This document shows, one piece after another, positions 32,802-40,675 of a stretch of DNA of 45,320 nt. Both the position numbers and the translations under genes were made by a program. The stretch spans positions 1-45,320 of the forward strand of contig CACASE010000011.1 in the NCBI GenBank assembly GCA_902535165.1, read 5' to 3'. The notes below the pieces were generated by a model. The model made no database searches. It saw only the letters and a list, made by a program, of their open reading frames with translations, and was not told where the DNA came from. Within the stretch, counting starts at the first letter, position 1. Each line of letters begins with the position of its first letter. The stretch comes from an uncultured Bacteroidota bacterium. Lineage in GTDB: Bacteria; Bacteroidota; Bacteroidia; Flavobacteriales; Flavobacteriaceae.

Positions 32802-33322
32802 CTGAAAAAATTGAAAATTTAAATAAAGAATTAAGCTTAACTTTTAAAAGACTAAGTAAGTACTCAAACCAAGAGATTAATTTTAAACCAAATTCAAAAA
32901 AATGGTCTATAGGTGAAAATATGTATCACTTATGGCTAACAGAAATTACCACAGAAAAATATATTAGAAAAAAAACCTCTTATCCTGATACTCTTATAAA
33001 TGTTAGTAAGATTGCGAAGCTTAGGTTGAAATTATTAAAACTTATTTTTTTTCTTGGGTTAAAATTTAAAGCCCCGAAAATAGTTGTTGATCCGATTCCT
33101 GAGAATATTGATCTACAGGAGCTTAAAAATAAATGGTTAAAATCAAGGGATTCATTTGAAATACTAATTAATAATTTAGATGAAGAAATTCTTAAAAAAG
33201 GCATTTTAAGGCATCCACTGGCAGGAAGAATTGACATGAATATGACTTTAAACTTTCTGTTATCTCATTTTATACATCATAAGAAGATTATTCATAAATT
33301 AGAGAAAAAAATTAATCTATGA
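32798..33322 (+). CDS. DinB-superfamily protein
   Basis: A 174-residue four-helix DinB-fold protein. The N-terminal helix motif KPNSKKWSIGENMYHLWLTE and the later FLLSHFIHHKKIIHKLEK supply the histidines (in HLW and SHFIHH) of the usual metal site. DinB-superfamily proteins include metal-dependent thiol transferases such as bacillithiol S-transferase, and bacillithiol occurs in many Bacteroidota, but members without experimental data are common. Co-translation with the upstream esterase by an ATGA overlap and with the downstream 30-residue frame by another suggests a three-gene unit. Confidence 0.88.
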   Translation: MTEKIENLNKELSLTFKRLSKYSNQEINFKPNSKKWSIGENMYHLWLTEITTEKYIRKKTSYPDTLINVSKIAKLRLKLLKLIFFLGLKFKAPKIVVDPIPENIDLQELKNKWLKSRDSFEILINNLDEEILKKGILRHPLAGRIDMNMTLNFLLSHFIHHKKIIHKLEKKINL

Positions 33323-33411
33323 ATTGGGAAGATTGGTACGTAAAAAACAGATGGATACTCTGGTCTGTTGTTGGTGGCTACCTCCTCTTGAGACTTCTTG
33401 CTATACTCTAA
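33319..33411 (+). CDS. Micropeptide, 30 aa, single membrane helix
   Basis: A 30-codon frame starting in the DinB stop (ATGA overlap): it begins MNWEDWYVKNRW and continues as one hydrophobic helix (ILWSVVGGYLLLRLLAIL). Tryptophans at residues 3, 6, 12 and 15 sit at the membrane interface. The ATGA coupling, absence of a competing gene and the intact topology support a translated micropeptide, although at 30 codons it could also be chance. It stops 2 nt before the end of the convergent M28 gene. Unknown family. Confidence 0.5.
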   Translation: MNWEDWYVKNRWILWSVVGGYLLLRLLAIL

Positions 33412-33413
33412 AC

Positions 33414-34979
33414 TTATTTAGATGATGTCCCGTCTCTGTTAGGCTTTCTTAAAGACGGCCATCCCCTAGCTCTCATCATTCTACCTGTCCTTGGATTTAC
33501 ACTACTTTCAGGTAAAACTCTTTTTTCTCTTGAAGCCTGATCTGGATCTTCACTTGCCTTATAAGCAAGAATTGCAGTCAGAATAACATTATTTTTTAAA
33601 TCATCAAAAACTATTTTATCGTAACTATCAAGATTGGTGTGCCATGTATAATTCCAGTATTCCCAATCTAAAGCACTTAAGTTAAAAGCAGGAACACCTG
33701 CGGCAACAAAACTAGCGTGATCAGTTCCACCAGAACCGGGCATTCCTGGAAAATCGGTTTCAATATGTTTTGTTACATCTTGAGGGACGGATGATAACCA
33801 ATCTGAGAGATAATCGTATGAGTTTAGAAATCCTTGTCCACTTATACTCACAACCCTTCCTGTTCCATTATCTTGATTAAATACTGCTTGAATATTTTCA
33901 ACAATATTTGGATAATCTTCAACAAAAGCTCTTGAACCATTTAAGCCTTGTTCTTCACTTCCCCAATGACCAACCATTATAGTTCTCTTTGGGTTTGGGT
34001 AAAATTTCTTTAATATTCTCATCGCTTCCATCATGACAATTGTACCTGTCCCATTGTCTGTTGTACCTTGTGATCCATCCCAAGAGTCAAAATGAGCAGA
34101 TAAAATTACATACTCATTTGGCTTTTCAACACCTTTAATTTCTGCAAGTGTATTAAATGTTGGCACATCCCCTAATTCTTTAGATGTTGAAATAATTTTA
34201 ACAGTAGGAGTAGTTCCATTTTCTACCATTCTATATAACATGGTATAGTCTTCTAAATTCACATCAACATTAGGTATCTTATCAGTTCTTGCGCTAAAAA
34301 CTTTATTTGCACCAAAAGCTCTGGACCAATAACTTGAGATTAATCCTACAGCACCCGCATCTTCAAATGCTTTACTTATATCTCTGTAACCATATCCAGT
34401 TTTTCTAATATTTGAATACCAATTCTCACTAATCTTATCCCTTTGTTCTTTCATTTTTTCAAAAGATTCAGGAGTAGCATATTCTTCCCATTGTGAATCT
34501 GGCCTACCTGTTATTTGGTTTTGACTAACTAAAATAAATTTACCTTTAACTGTTTTTAACCAACTATCAAAATCTTCTTTATTATCGATTTCAGGGACTT
34601 TAGTTACCTCAGCTGTTATACCTCTTTTGGATGTAGAAGGGCTCCATGCTAATTGTCGGCCATTTAGAGTTCTTACTCTTGGTTTTAACATATCAATATG
34701 AGTGATTCCCCTTTCCCATCCTCTCCAAATTCCCCATTGGTGTAAGTATGAGTTTATTCCCCAACTTTTATATTTTTTTACTGCCCAGTCATGAGCATTT
34801 TTCATTTGTGGAGTTCCTACTAATCTGGGACCAACCACATCAAATAATTCATGTGATAATTTTTCCACATGAGAATTATTCTTAACCTCATCGATGATAT
34901 TTTTAATTACACCGTCAGAATTTTGAGCATTTAAAAAAGATATTATTAATAAAAAAAAGAGAGAGATAAATTTTTTCAT
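33414..34979 (-). CDS. Secreted M28-family zinc peptidase
   Basis: A 521-residue exported metallopeptidase (signal about 1-18, FLNAQ). The zinc motifs of the aminopeptidase Y/M28 family are complete: His and Asp in SAHFDSWDG, Asp in GTTDNGTGT, the catalytic and ligand glutamates in HWGSEEQGLNGS, and the later aspartate/histidine in SGGTDHASFVAAGVPAF and YTWHTNLDSYDKI. An inserted PA-like region precedes the catalytic domain (about residues 135-265). The C-terminus carries a basic tail. It likely degrades extracellular peptides. The Smr gene follows upstream by 10 nt, so a shared transcript with the Omp28 lipoprotein is possible. Confidence 0.93.
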   Translation of the reverse strand: MKKFISLFFLLIISFLNAQNSDGVIKNIIDEVKNNSHVEKLSHELFDVVGPRLVGTPQMKNAHDWAVKKYKSWGINSYLHQWGIWRGWERGITHIDMLKPRVRTLNGRQLAWSPSTSKRGITAEVTKVPEIDNKEDFDSWLKTVKGKFILVSQNQITGRPDSQWEEYATPESFEKMKEQRDKISENWYSNIRKTGYGYRDISKAFEDAGAVGLISSYWSRAFGANKVFSARTDKIPNVDVNLEDYTMLYRMVENGTTPTVKIISTSKELGDVPTFNTLAEIKGVEKPNEYVILSAHFDSWDGSQGTTDNGTGTIVMMEAMRILKKFYPNPKRTIMVGHWGSEEQGLNGSRAFVEDYPNIVENIQAVFNQDNGTGRVVSISGQGFLNSYDYLSDWLSSVPQDVTKHIETDFPGMPGSGGTDHASFVAAGVPAFNLSALDWEYWNYTWHTNLDSYDKIVFDDLKNNVILTAILAYKASEDPDQASREKRVLPESSVNPRTGRMMRARGWPSLRKPNRDGTSSK

Positions 34980-34989
34980 AATTAATATT

Positions 34990-35226
34990 TTAATTTATTC
35001 TAGTGTCTGTTATGAACATCACACCTGTGTTATATTTTGGAATATAATAATTAAAGTTATGTTTATTTAAAATTTGATTTATAATTTTTTCTTGCAATTT
35101 CGGAGATTGACCAGTAATTAATTCTAAATCGAGGTCATTATCAAAAGAGTTTAGGAGAAGATATTCTTCAACTTTAATTAGCGACTCTTCATGGCTAAGT
35201 CCATGTAAGTCAATGATTTTTTTCAT
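34990..35226 (-). CDS. Small Smr-domain protein
   Basis: A 78-residue stand-alone Smr (small MutS-related) domain. Starting at ATG 35226 it reads KKIIDLHGLSHEESLIKVEEYL, with the D-L-H-G-L core, and continues ELITGQSPKLQEKIINQIL and the closing FNYYIPKYNTGVMFIT. Smr domains are nucleases or nucleic-acid-binding modules acting on branched DNA or on collided-ribosome mRNA. Here the H-G dyad is kept and the T-G-x-x loop reads ITGQS. An in-frame ATG at 35277 would extend into the upstream Omp28 gene and is rejected. It begins 4 nt after the Omp28 stop, so translational coupling is likely. Confidence 0.85.
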   Translation of the reverse strand: MKKIIDLHGLSHEESLIKVEEYLLLNSFDNDLDLELITGQSPKLQEKIINQILNKHNFNYYIPKYNTGVMFITDTRIN

Positions 35227-35230
35227 TAAA

Positions 35231-36262
35231 TTATTTTTCGAAAGACTGGCTTTCACCAATTTTAGAGGATCTAACATTGATCGTTTCTTTCTTGCTTGCT
35301 TCTGTTACAAAAGCAATCATCCTAATGTTATCTTTATTGAACTCACTAGGTATGACATATTGAAATTCTTTTTCAAACTCCTTATCATGACCTAAATGTT
35401 CTGATGGTATTTCATCACCTAGTAATCCTGTTATATTTTTTCTCAAGACATCATTATGCTCAAAGTTTTTAATTGGATCTCCCTGATAATATGAAGTCCA
35501 ATTTCTCTGATCATAAATCAATTCATCCTCCACAATGTACAATCCTAATTTAAGAGCCTTATAATTATATCCCATCTTAAGCTTTACCTTTATTGTAAGC
35601 ATATCACCATCTAAGGAGGATTCCATTGCCAATGCAGCATAAGCTTTGTTAGTAAGCTTACTTAAAACTTGATCTAAGCTACTTGGCTCTGGGGGTGCCC
35701 ATCTAGCTTTTCTATCAACAAAAGCTGTAGGAAATCCCGTAACTCCAAAGTGACTCCTTAGTGTTGCTTCTAACGGAAATTGCATTGGATCACCCTGATG
35801 GATGGCAATTACAACAGCATCTTTAGTTTGTTTTTTCAATTCCTCAATGGCAAAAGAAACTCTAGTGCAATATCCACACCATGTACCAGTGTAATCTTCT
35901 ACAAGTACATATTGTTTATACTCAATAGGAATCTGGTTAACTTCAACTTGCTCAGTATTACTTTTTAAGTTCTGAAACTTAGCATAAATGTCAAAAGTTC
36001 CTACATCGTTAAAAGTGTACGAACTTCCATCAATTTCACTGTCATTTACGTAAAATTTAGCTTCAGTAGTTCTATTTTTTCCTGTATTATCAAAGACGCT
36101 AAATAAAACTTGCTGTCCAACAATAATTTCATCTGAAGATATATATACCTCAATGCTGGTAATAACTGGCGTATTGTCTAATTCTTGTGATTGATCATCC
36201 TCAGTACCAGCACAACCTAAAAGCAGAAAAATTATCAATAATCTAGTAAATAAAAACCTCAT
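35231..36262 (-). CDS. Omp28-related thioredoxin-like lipoprotein
   Basis: A 343-residue lipoprotein (lipobox LLLGC, Cys17) of the Bacteroidota Omp28 family. An N-terminal immunoglobulin/PKD-like region (about residues 30-110) is followed by a thioredoxin-like core with YTGTWCGYCTRVSFAIEELK, i.e. redox pair Cys129 and Cys132, then FGVTGFPTAFVDRK. Members sit in the outer membrane and often precede TlpA and a DUF6029-type barrel, which is the arrangement here across a divergent promoter region. The C-x-x-C suggests thiol-disulfide exchange at the cell surface. Confidence 0.9.
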   Translation of the reverse strand: MRFLFTRLLIIFLLLGCAGTEDDQSQELDNTPVITSIEVYISSDEIIVGQQVLFSVFDNTGKNRTTEAKFYVNDSEIDGSSYTFNDVGTFDIYAKFQNLKSNTEQVEVNQIPIEYKQYVLVEDYTGTWCGYCTRVSFAIEELKKQTKDAVVIAIHQGDPMQFPLEATLRSHFGVTGFPTAFVDRKARWAPPEPSSLDQVLSKLTNKAYAALAMESSLDGDMLTIKVKLKMGYNYKALKLGLYIVEDELIYDQRNWTSYYQGDPIKNFEHNDVLRKNITGLLGDEIPSEHLGHDKEFEKEFQYVIPSEFNKDNIRMIAFVTEASKKETINVRSSKIGESQSFEK

Positions 36263-36289
36263 GGACCTTCGAAATTAATAAATTGATCT

Positions 36290-36297
36290 TAAATTTG
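36290..36297 (+). promoter_or_regulatory. Putative -7 box (TAAATTTG)
   Basis: An exact TAnnTTTG ends 8 nt before the ATG of the TlpA-like gene in the divergent gap with the Omp28 gene. No -33 TTG was found. Confidence 0.4.
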
Positions 36298-36305
36298 TAA
36301 TCCAA

Positions 36306-36794
36306 ATGATAAAAAAATTTACATTTTCTTTGATACTATGTCTGCTTGCTTACACTTCTAATTCTCAAAAGTTTATTCCGGAGATTGGTTTAAAGACACT
36401 CAATGGTGAATCTATTAAGTCTATACAAGCTATTAATCAGGATGGATTTACAATTATATCTTTTTGGGCTACATGGTGTATTCCATGTATCAATGAATTG
36501 GATGCGATTAACAAGGTTATCAATGAGTGGAATCAGACAGAAGATATTACAGTTTTAGCAATTTCAACAGATGATTCAAGAAGTAAAAAAAGAGTTCGAC
36601 CATTAATTAATGGAAAAGATTGGATTTTTGATGTAATTTCTGATACAAATCAAGAATTTAAACGAGCAATGGGTGTGGTAGGAATTCCACATACAATTGT
36701 AACCTACAAGTCTGAAATAATTCATAGAAGGATTGGATACACACCTGGTGAAGAGGAAGATTTATTTGAAGTTATTTCTAATTACAATGAATAA
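36306..36794 (+). CDS. TlpA-like thioredoxin-fold protein
   Basis: A 162-residue exported thioredoxin-like protein (signal about 1-20, YTSNSQ). The redox motif is WATWCIPC with Cys58 and Cys61, followed by EVISDTNQEFKRAMGVVGIPHTIV with the cis-Pro loop (GIPHT). TlpA proteins reduce periplasmic disulfides, classically in cytochrome c maturation. It starts 44 nt from the divergent Omp28 gene, has its own promoter-like box, and shares one base with the following DUF6029-type gene (TAATG), so those two are co-expressed. Confidence 0.92.
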   Translation: MIKKFTFSLILCLLAYTSNSQKFIPEIGLKTLNGESIKSIQAINQDGFTIISFWATWCIPCINELDAINKVINEWNQTEDITVLAISTDDSRSKKRVRPLINGKDWIFDVISDTNQEFKRAMGVVGIPHTIVTYKSEIIHRRIGYTPGEEEDLFEVISNYNE

Positions 36795-38431
36795 TGCTTA
36801 AATCAATAACAACACTTTTACTTGGACTATTTTTTTTAAGCGTCAGTTACTCTCAATCTAATCGAATTTACGGGTCATTTGAATCCAATGCTGTTTATTA
36901 TCAGGAAAACGAAGAAGAAAACTATCAAAACAAACTCGCATCAAATAATTATTTAAATGTCAAATATCTTTTTAACTCAAATTGGAATGTTGAAGTCCAG
37001 GTTGAATCATATTTACCAAAACGATTACAAAGTTATTCTGATAGTTTCGAAAACACCCATTTGTCAACTCTAAGTGTTAACTACTCTAAAAATAATTTTA
37101 ACATGAGTATAGGTTCTATTTATGATCAATTTGGTAGTGGGCTGGTATTAAGAACCTGGGAGGATAGGCAGTTAGGAATCAATAATTCAATATGGGGATT
37201 TAAAACATCATTTGATACTGAGAATTTTAACTTAAAACTTTTAGGGGGTTGGCAGAAAAAAGGTGTTGGAATTAGTAGCGGAAAAATTGTAGGACTTGAT
37301 AGTAGTATTACACTATTAAACAGTGATACTAAGTATCAAAATTTAATTTTTGGACTCAGTTATGTTGGAAGGTTCGAAATGCCACATTATGTTTCATATG
37401 ACTTTAATGATTTGACTAATCTTTTTTCAGCCAGACTAGATTATTTTTCTGATAAATTTTATTTTGAATATGAGCAAGTAATTAAGTCCGAAGATGGTAT
37501 CACTCAATTTGGATCTATTTCAAATGAGTTTGTAAAAAAAGGAAGTGCTCATTCTCTGAACCTTGGAATTACAGAATCAGGATTTGGTTTGGATATGACA
37601 TTTAGGAGATTAGAAAACATGCCTCTTTTCAGTGATCGTTTTGAGCAGGGTGAAATTTATAATGAATCAAATGTCAACTATCTACCTGCTCTAACAAAAC
37701 AACACGACTATCAATTGGCTAACATAAATGTTTATGAATCTCAACCTAATGTGTCATTTCCAGATCCAGAACTAATGAAATCAGGTGAAATCGGCTATCA
37801 AATTGATTTGTATTATGATCTAAAAGAAGGCTCAAATTTTGGAGGAAAATATGGTTCTAAACTATCTCTTAATATAAGCTCTTGGTATAATTTAAAAGGT
37901 CAATATACTTATTATCCGTCTGATTATAATACAGATTTTATTGGTTTTGGTGAAAAATATTTTTCTGAGCAAAGTATAGAAATTAGAAAAAAATGGTCTA
38001 AAAAATTTGACAATATTTTTCTTTTTATAAATAAATACTACAATAAAAGGTTTGTCGAAGAAAAAAGTGGAGAAATTAATTCTCAAATTCTTGTAATTGA
38101 CAATACATTAAAACTAAATAATAAAAAATCGTTAAGATTAGAAATTCAACATCTTAGCACAAAAGATGATAAAAAAAATTGGTATGGATATGGGCTTGAA
38201 TATAATTTCAACTATAATCTTTCAACATATTACAATACTATAGTTAACTACGAAAATTTAGATGACGATAAGCCAGCTTTTTATTCAATAGGTGCATCAT
38301 ATAATAAAAATGCTTCCAGATTTTCTGTCTCTTATGGGAAACAAAGAGGAGGATTGCTTTGTTATGGTGGAATATGCCGATATATTCCAGAATTTAAGGG
38401 TATTTCATTTTCAATAAATACTTCTTTTTAA
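36794..38431 (+). CDS. DUF6029-type outer-membrane beta-barrel protein
   Basis: A 545-residue outer-membrane protein. The signal (about 1-20, SVSYSQ) is followed by long runs of amphipathic strands (YLNVKYLFNSNWNVEVQVES, then NNFNMSIGSIYDQFGSGLVLR), and the C-terminus ends FKGISFSINTSF with the terminal Phe expected of barrel proteins. The DQFGSG-L-RTWEDRQLG motif is characteristic of the DUF6029 group. It forms a set with TlpA and the Omp28 lipoprotein. The function is unknown; the association suggests a surface thiol-redox or maturation system. Confidence 0.85.
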   Translation: MLKSITTLLLGLFFLSVSYSQSNRIYGSFESNAVYYQENEEENYQNKLASNNYLNVKYLFNSNWNVEVQVESYLPKRLQSYSDSFENTHLSTLSVNYSKNNFNMSIGSIYDQFGSGLVLRTWEDRQLGINNSIWGFKTSFDTENFNLKLLGGWQKKGVGISSGKIVGLDSSITLLNSDTKYQNLIFGLSYVGRFEMPHYVSYDFNDLTNLFSARLDYFSDKFYFEYEQVIKSEDGITQFGSISNEFVKKGSAHSLNLGITESGFGLDMTFRRLENMPLFSDRFEQGEIYNESNVNYLPALTKQHDYQLANINVYESQPNVSFPDPELMKSGEIGYQIDLYYDLKEGSNFGGKYGSKLSLNISSWYNLKGQYTYYPSDYNTDFIGFGEKYFSEQSIEIRKKWSKKFDNIFLFINKYYNKRFVEEKSGEINSQILVIDNTLKLNNKKSLRLEIQHLSTKDDKKNWYGYGLEYNFNYNLSTYYNTIVNYENLDDDKPAFYSIGASYNKNASRFSVSYGKQRGGLLCYGGICRYIPEFKGISFSINTSF

Positions 38432-38445
38432 TAACTTTAAATTAG

Positions 38446-39060
38446 ATGAAAAAGTACTTAACAGAATTTATTGGAACCTTGTTTCTTGTTTTAATAATAG
38501 GCTTAACACAAAATCCATTAGCAATTGGTTTTGGTCTAACAGTACTTGTTTATATGGGTGCTCATATCTCAGGAGCACATTATAACCCAGTTGTGTCACT
38601 TGCAATGTTTATTAAAAAAGAAATTAGTGGAGATGATTTTTTTAAATATATAATTGCTCAAATATTGGGAGCTGCACTTGCTGCATATTTAGTCTTTACG
38701 CTTTCATCAAATATGACAATCCAACCAAATTTAGATGAGTCTGTTTATCAAATTTTACTAGCTGAGGTGTTGTTTACATACCTTTTAGTTCTAGTTATTT
38801 TAAATGTGGCCTGTCATCCAAACTTAAAAGAGAATTCCTTTTATGGGCTTGCAATAGGATTAACTGTAATGGCAGGAGCCTATTCAGTTGGGGGTCTTTC
38901 AGGAGGTGTATTTAATCCGGCTGTATCAATTGGCCCATCAATAATAGATTTTATTTCTGGATATGGTGTCTCGCAATATTTTACTTGGTATTACATAGTT
39001 GCCCCTATTATAGGTTCTTTAATTGCTGTAGTACATTTTAACTTTATACTTAAAAAATGA
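38446..39060 (+). CDS. Aquaporin-family channel, atypical selectivity filter
   Basis: A 204-residue six-helix MIP-family membrane channel. The two half-helix motifs are NPV (in GAHYNPVVSLAM) and NPA (in GGVFNPAVSIGP), so the first is altered and, in the second, the arginine that normally follows NPA (NPAR) is replaced by valine. That Arg is part of the aromatic/arginine selectivity filter. The gene is 14 nt downstream of the DUF6029-type gene and overlaps the next gene by 4 nt (ATGA). The family is clear, but the substrate (water or other small solute) should not be assumed to be that of AqpZ or GlpF. Confidence 0.88.
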   Translation: MKKYLTEFIGTLFLVLIIGLTQNPLAIGFGLTVLVYMGAHISGAHYNPVVSLAMFIKKEISGDDFFKYIIAQILGAALAAYLVFTLSSNMTIQPNLDESVYQILLAEVLFTYLLVLVILNVACHPNLKENSFYGLAIGLTVMAGAYSVGGLSGGVFNPAVSIGPSIIDFISGYGVSQYFTWYYIVAPIIGSLIAVVHFNFILKK

Positions 39061-39560
39061 AAAATATCTTAAATTATAAATTTGGGTTTTATCTATTAAT
39101 CGTAGTTCTCATTGGAATTTTTGTTGCTGATTCTATTGAAGAAGATTATAATGATGAAATTACAAAAGCTCAAGTAAAAGAAACCATAAGTAATTTTTTC
39201 TCATCAATTGAAATTGGTAGTGAATTAGATACCTATGACTATATAACTGAGGATTTCCAATTAGTTGAACTAGGAGGACCTTATACATTGGCTGAGTTTT
39301 GGTCATTAATAGAATCTTCTCAAGGAGACAACATTCCAGTTTCAAGAAATTGGGATCTTTCCAACTGGACAATCTCAATAGATGATGAATCAGCACATGT
39401 CAGTTATAAAAACAATGGAACCTTTGTGACATCAATAAATGGTGAGAAAGTAACTACAAATCCGATATGGCTTGAAAGTGCATACTTAATTTTAGATGAT
39501 GATGAATTAAAGATTAAGTATTTTCAGTCTGAAGAAATATCGGACTATTTATCAAACTGA
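39057..39560 (+). CDS. Membrane-anchored NTF2/SnoaL-like protein
   Basis: A 167-residue protein with an N-terminal membrane segment (about residues 9-25, FGFYLLIVVLIGIFVA) without lipobox, so likely a type II anchor or uncleaved signal. The rest is an NTF2-like domain: VKETISNFFSSIEIG helix, FQLVELGGPYTLAEFWSLIES, and a strand pair HVSYKNNGTFVTS...TTNPIWLESAYLILDDDELKIKYFQ. It is coupled to the aquaporin gene by an ATGA overlap. Its 3' end overlaps the convergent yceI-like gene by 16 nt. Confidence 0.7.
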   Translation: MKNILNYKFGFYLLIVVLIGIFVADSIEEDYNDEITKAQVKETISNFFSSIEIGSELDTYDYITEDFQLVELGGPYTLAEFWSLIESSQGDNIPVSRNWDLSNWTISIDDESAHVSYKNNGTFVTSINGEKVTTNPIWLESAYLILDDDELKIKYFQSEEISDYLSN

Positions 39561-40066
39561 ATATCAAAAGAAATATTTAAATAGTCTTCCATTTCAATCA
39601 ACATAAATGAAGGCAGCTTGATGGAAAATTCAGATGGTATAATTTGAAATTTTCCAGTAACATTTATTAAGTTCTCATTGTCATCAACAGTTCCTAAAAC
39701 CTTTATGGGTTTTTTTTGTCCGTGAAACTCAATATCTCCATTAAAAGTTATGGCATTTCCTTGAGTGCTAATATCATCTGAGTAGAATTTAATATTTGGA
39801 AATTTTAATGCCTCTAAAACTTCTAAAGAATGTGAGTCTCTGCCTGAATTTCCGCTATCAAAATCAACAACTTTTGCTGCAATTGCAATTTTTGAAATCA
39901 CATTGTCATAAATAATAACACCACTGATGTTATCATTAACTCCATCCCATGCATGCAATACATGCTTAGCATTATAACTAATTGTTGATTTTTCATTATT
40001 AATCATTAATGTGTTTTGTGAGAATGAAAAATTGAAAACGAGTAATAAAATAAAATATCTTTTCAT
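39545..40066 (-). CDS. YceI-family isoprenoid-binding-like protein
   Basis: A 173-residue exported YceI-family beta-barrel protein (signal about 1-17, FSFSQ). The family pattern is visible in STISYNAKHVLHAWDGV, FDSGNSGRDSHSLEVLEALKFPNIKF and FNGDIEFHGQKKPI. YceI relatives bind long polyisoprenoid chains in a barrel; the E. coli gene is next to yceJ, a b561-type cytochrome. Here the neighbour upstream in the operon is a histidine-rich four-helix protein, repeating that arrangement. The gene is last in a five-gene minus-strand operon. Confidence 0.92.
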   Translation of the reverse strand: MKRYFILLLVFNFSFSQNTLMINNEKSTISYNAKHVLHAWDGVNDNISGVIIYDNVISKIAIAAKVVDFDSGNSGRDSHSLEVLEALKFPNIKFYSDDISTQGNAITFNGDIEFHGQKKPIKVLGTVDDNENLINVTGKFQIIPSEFSIKLPSFMLIEMEDYLNISFDIQFDK

Positions 40067-40068
40067 AA

Positions 40069-40671
40069 TTAAAACTTAAATACAATTACAGCAGTTGCAT
40101 AACTTGCAAATGCAGTATATGCTGCAGCTTTATGAGCTTTTTTATTATCGTCAGCCACAACATTTGTCAGAATCATTGCTGTGAAATGAATATTTGCTAG
40201 AAACTTGTGAGCCTTAATTGAGCTGAATCCTTTTGTCTTTTTATTTGTTAATGGTGGTGGTGAGAAAAGAGATAATGCTGCCCCAGTAAAATATCCAGCA
40301 TTAACAATTTTTCCCATTGTTTTGTGTGTATTATATAAGCTGTAATCACCATTATATAATTTGCCTCCAATAATTCCTTGTGCAACCATTGTACCCAACG
40401 TTGCGTATCCGAGAATTTGATGAGTCTTTAAAAAAGATCTTCTCAGTTTTAATTCTTTTTCTCTGTTCTTTAAATTAAGTGGTGCAATTCCTGTTTTTCT
40501 TAAAATTCCTTTTTCACCCCAAAAAATTCTTTGAGTGAATATCATTCTTTCAGGCAGTAATTCAGGTGTAGCATTTTCATCAGCAATAATTAAATCAAAA
40601 AGCTCTTTTTCCTGAGAAAAATTAAATATTGGAAACAAGGCAATTAAAAAAATTATAATTATTTTCTTCAA
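40069..40671 (-). CDS. Cytochrome b561-like four-helix membrane protein
   Basis: A 200-residue membrane protein (signal or first helix about 1-19) with four further helices near residues 84-101, 118-136, 155-172 and 178-198. His84, His116, His155, His162 and His180 sit at the starts of these helices in HQILGYA, HKTMG, AHKFLANIH and HKAAAY, a layout resembling haem-b binding b561-type cytochromes. I call it b561-like by that pattern, not by a family match. It is 2 nt upstream of the YceI gene and 4 nt downstream of an alpha/beta hydrolase, in one operon. A haem-binding SOUL gene is in the same operon, which fits a haem-related role. Confidence 0.6.
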   Translation of the reverse strand: MKKIIIIFLIALFPIFNFSQEKELFDLIIADENATPELLPERMIFTQRIFWGEKGILRKTGIAPLNLKNREKELKLRRSFLKTHQILGYATLGTMVAQGIIGGKLYNGDYSLYNTHKTMGKIVNAGYFTGAALSLFSPPPLTNKKTKGFSSIKAHKFLANIHFTAMILTNVVADDNKKAHKAAAYTAFASYATAVIVFKF

Positions 40672-40675
40672 GCTA

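Noticed and set aside
35227-35277. Longer Smr protein starting at 35277
   Set aside because: It would overlap the Omp28 gene, and the Smr family core begins right after ATG 35226.
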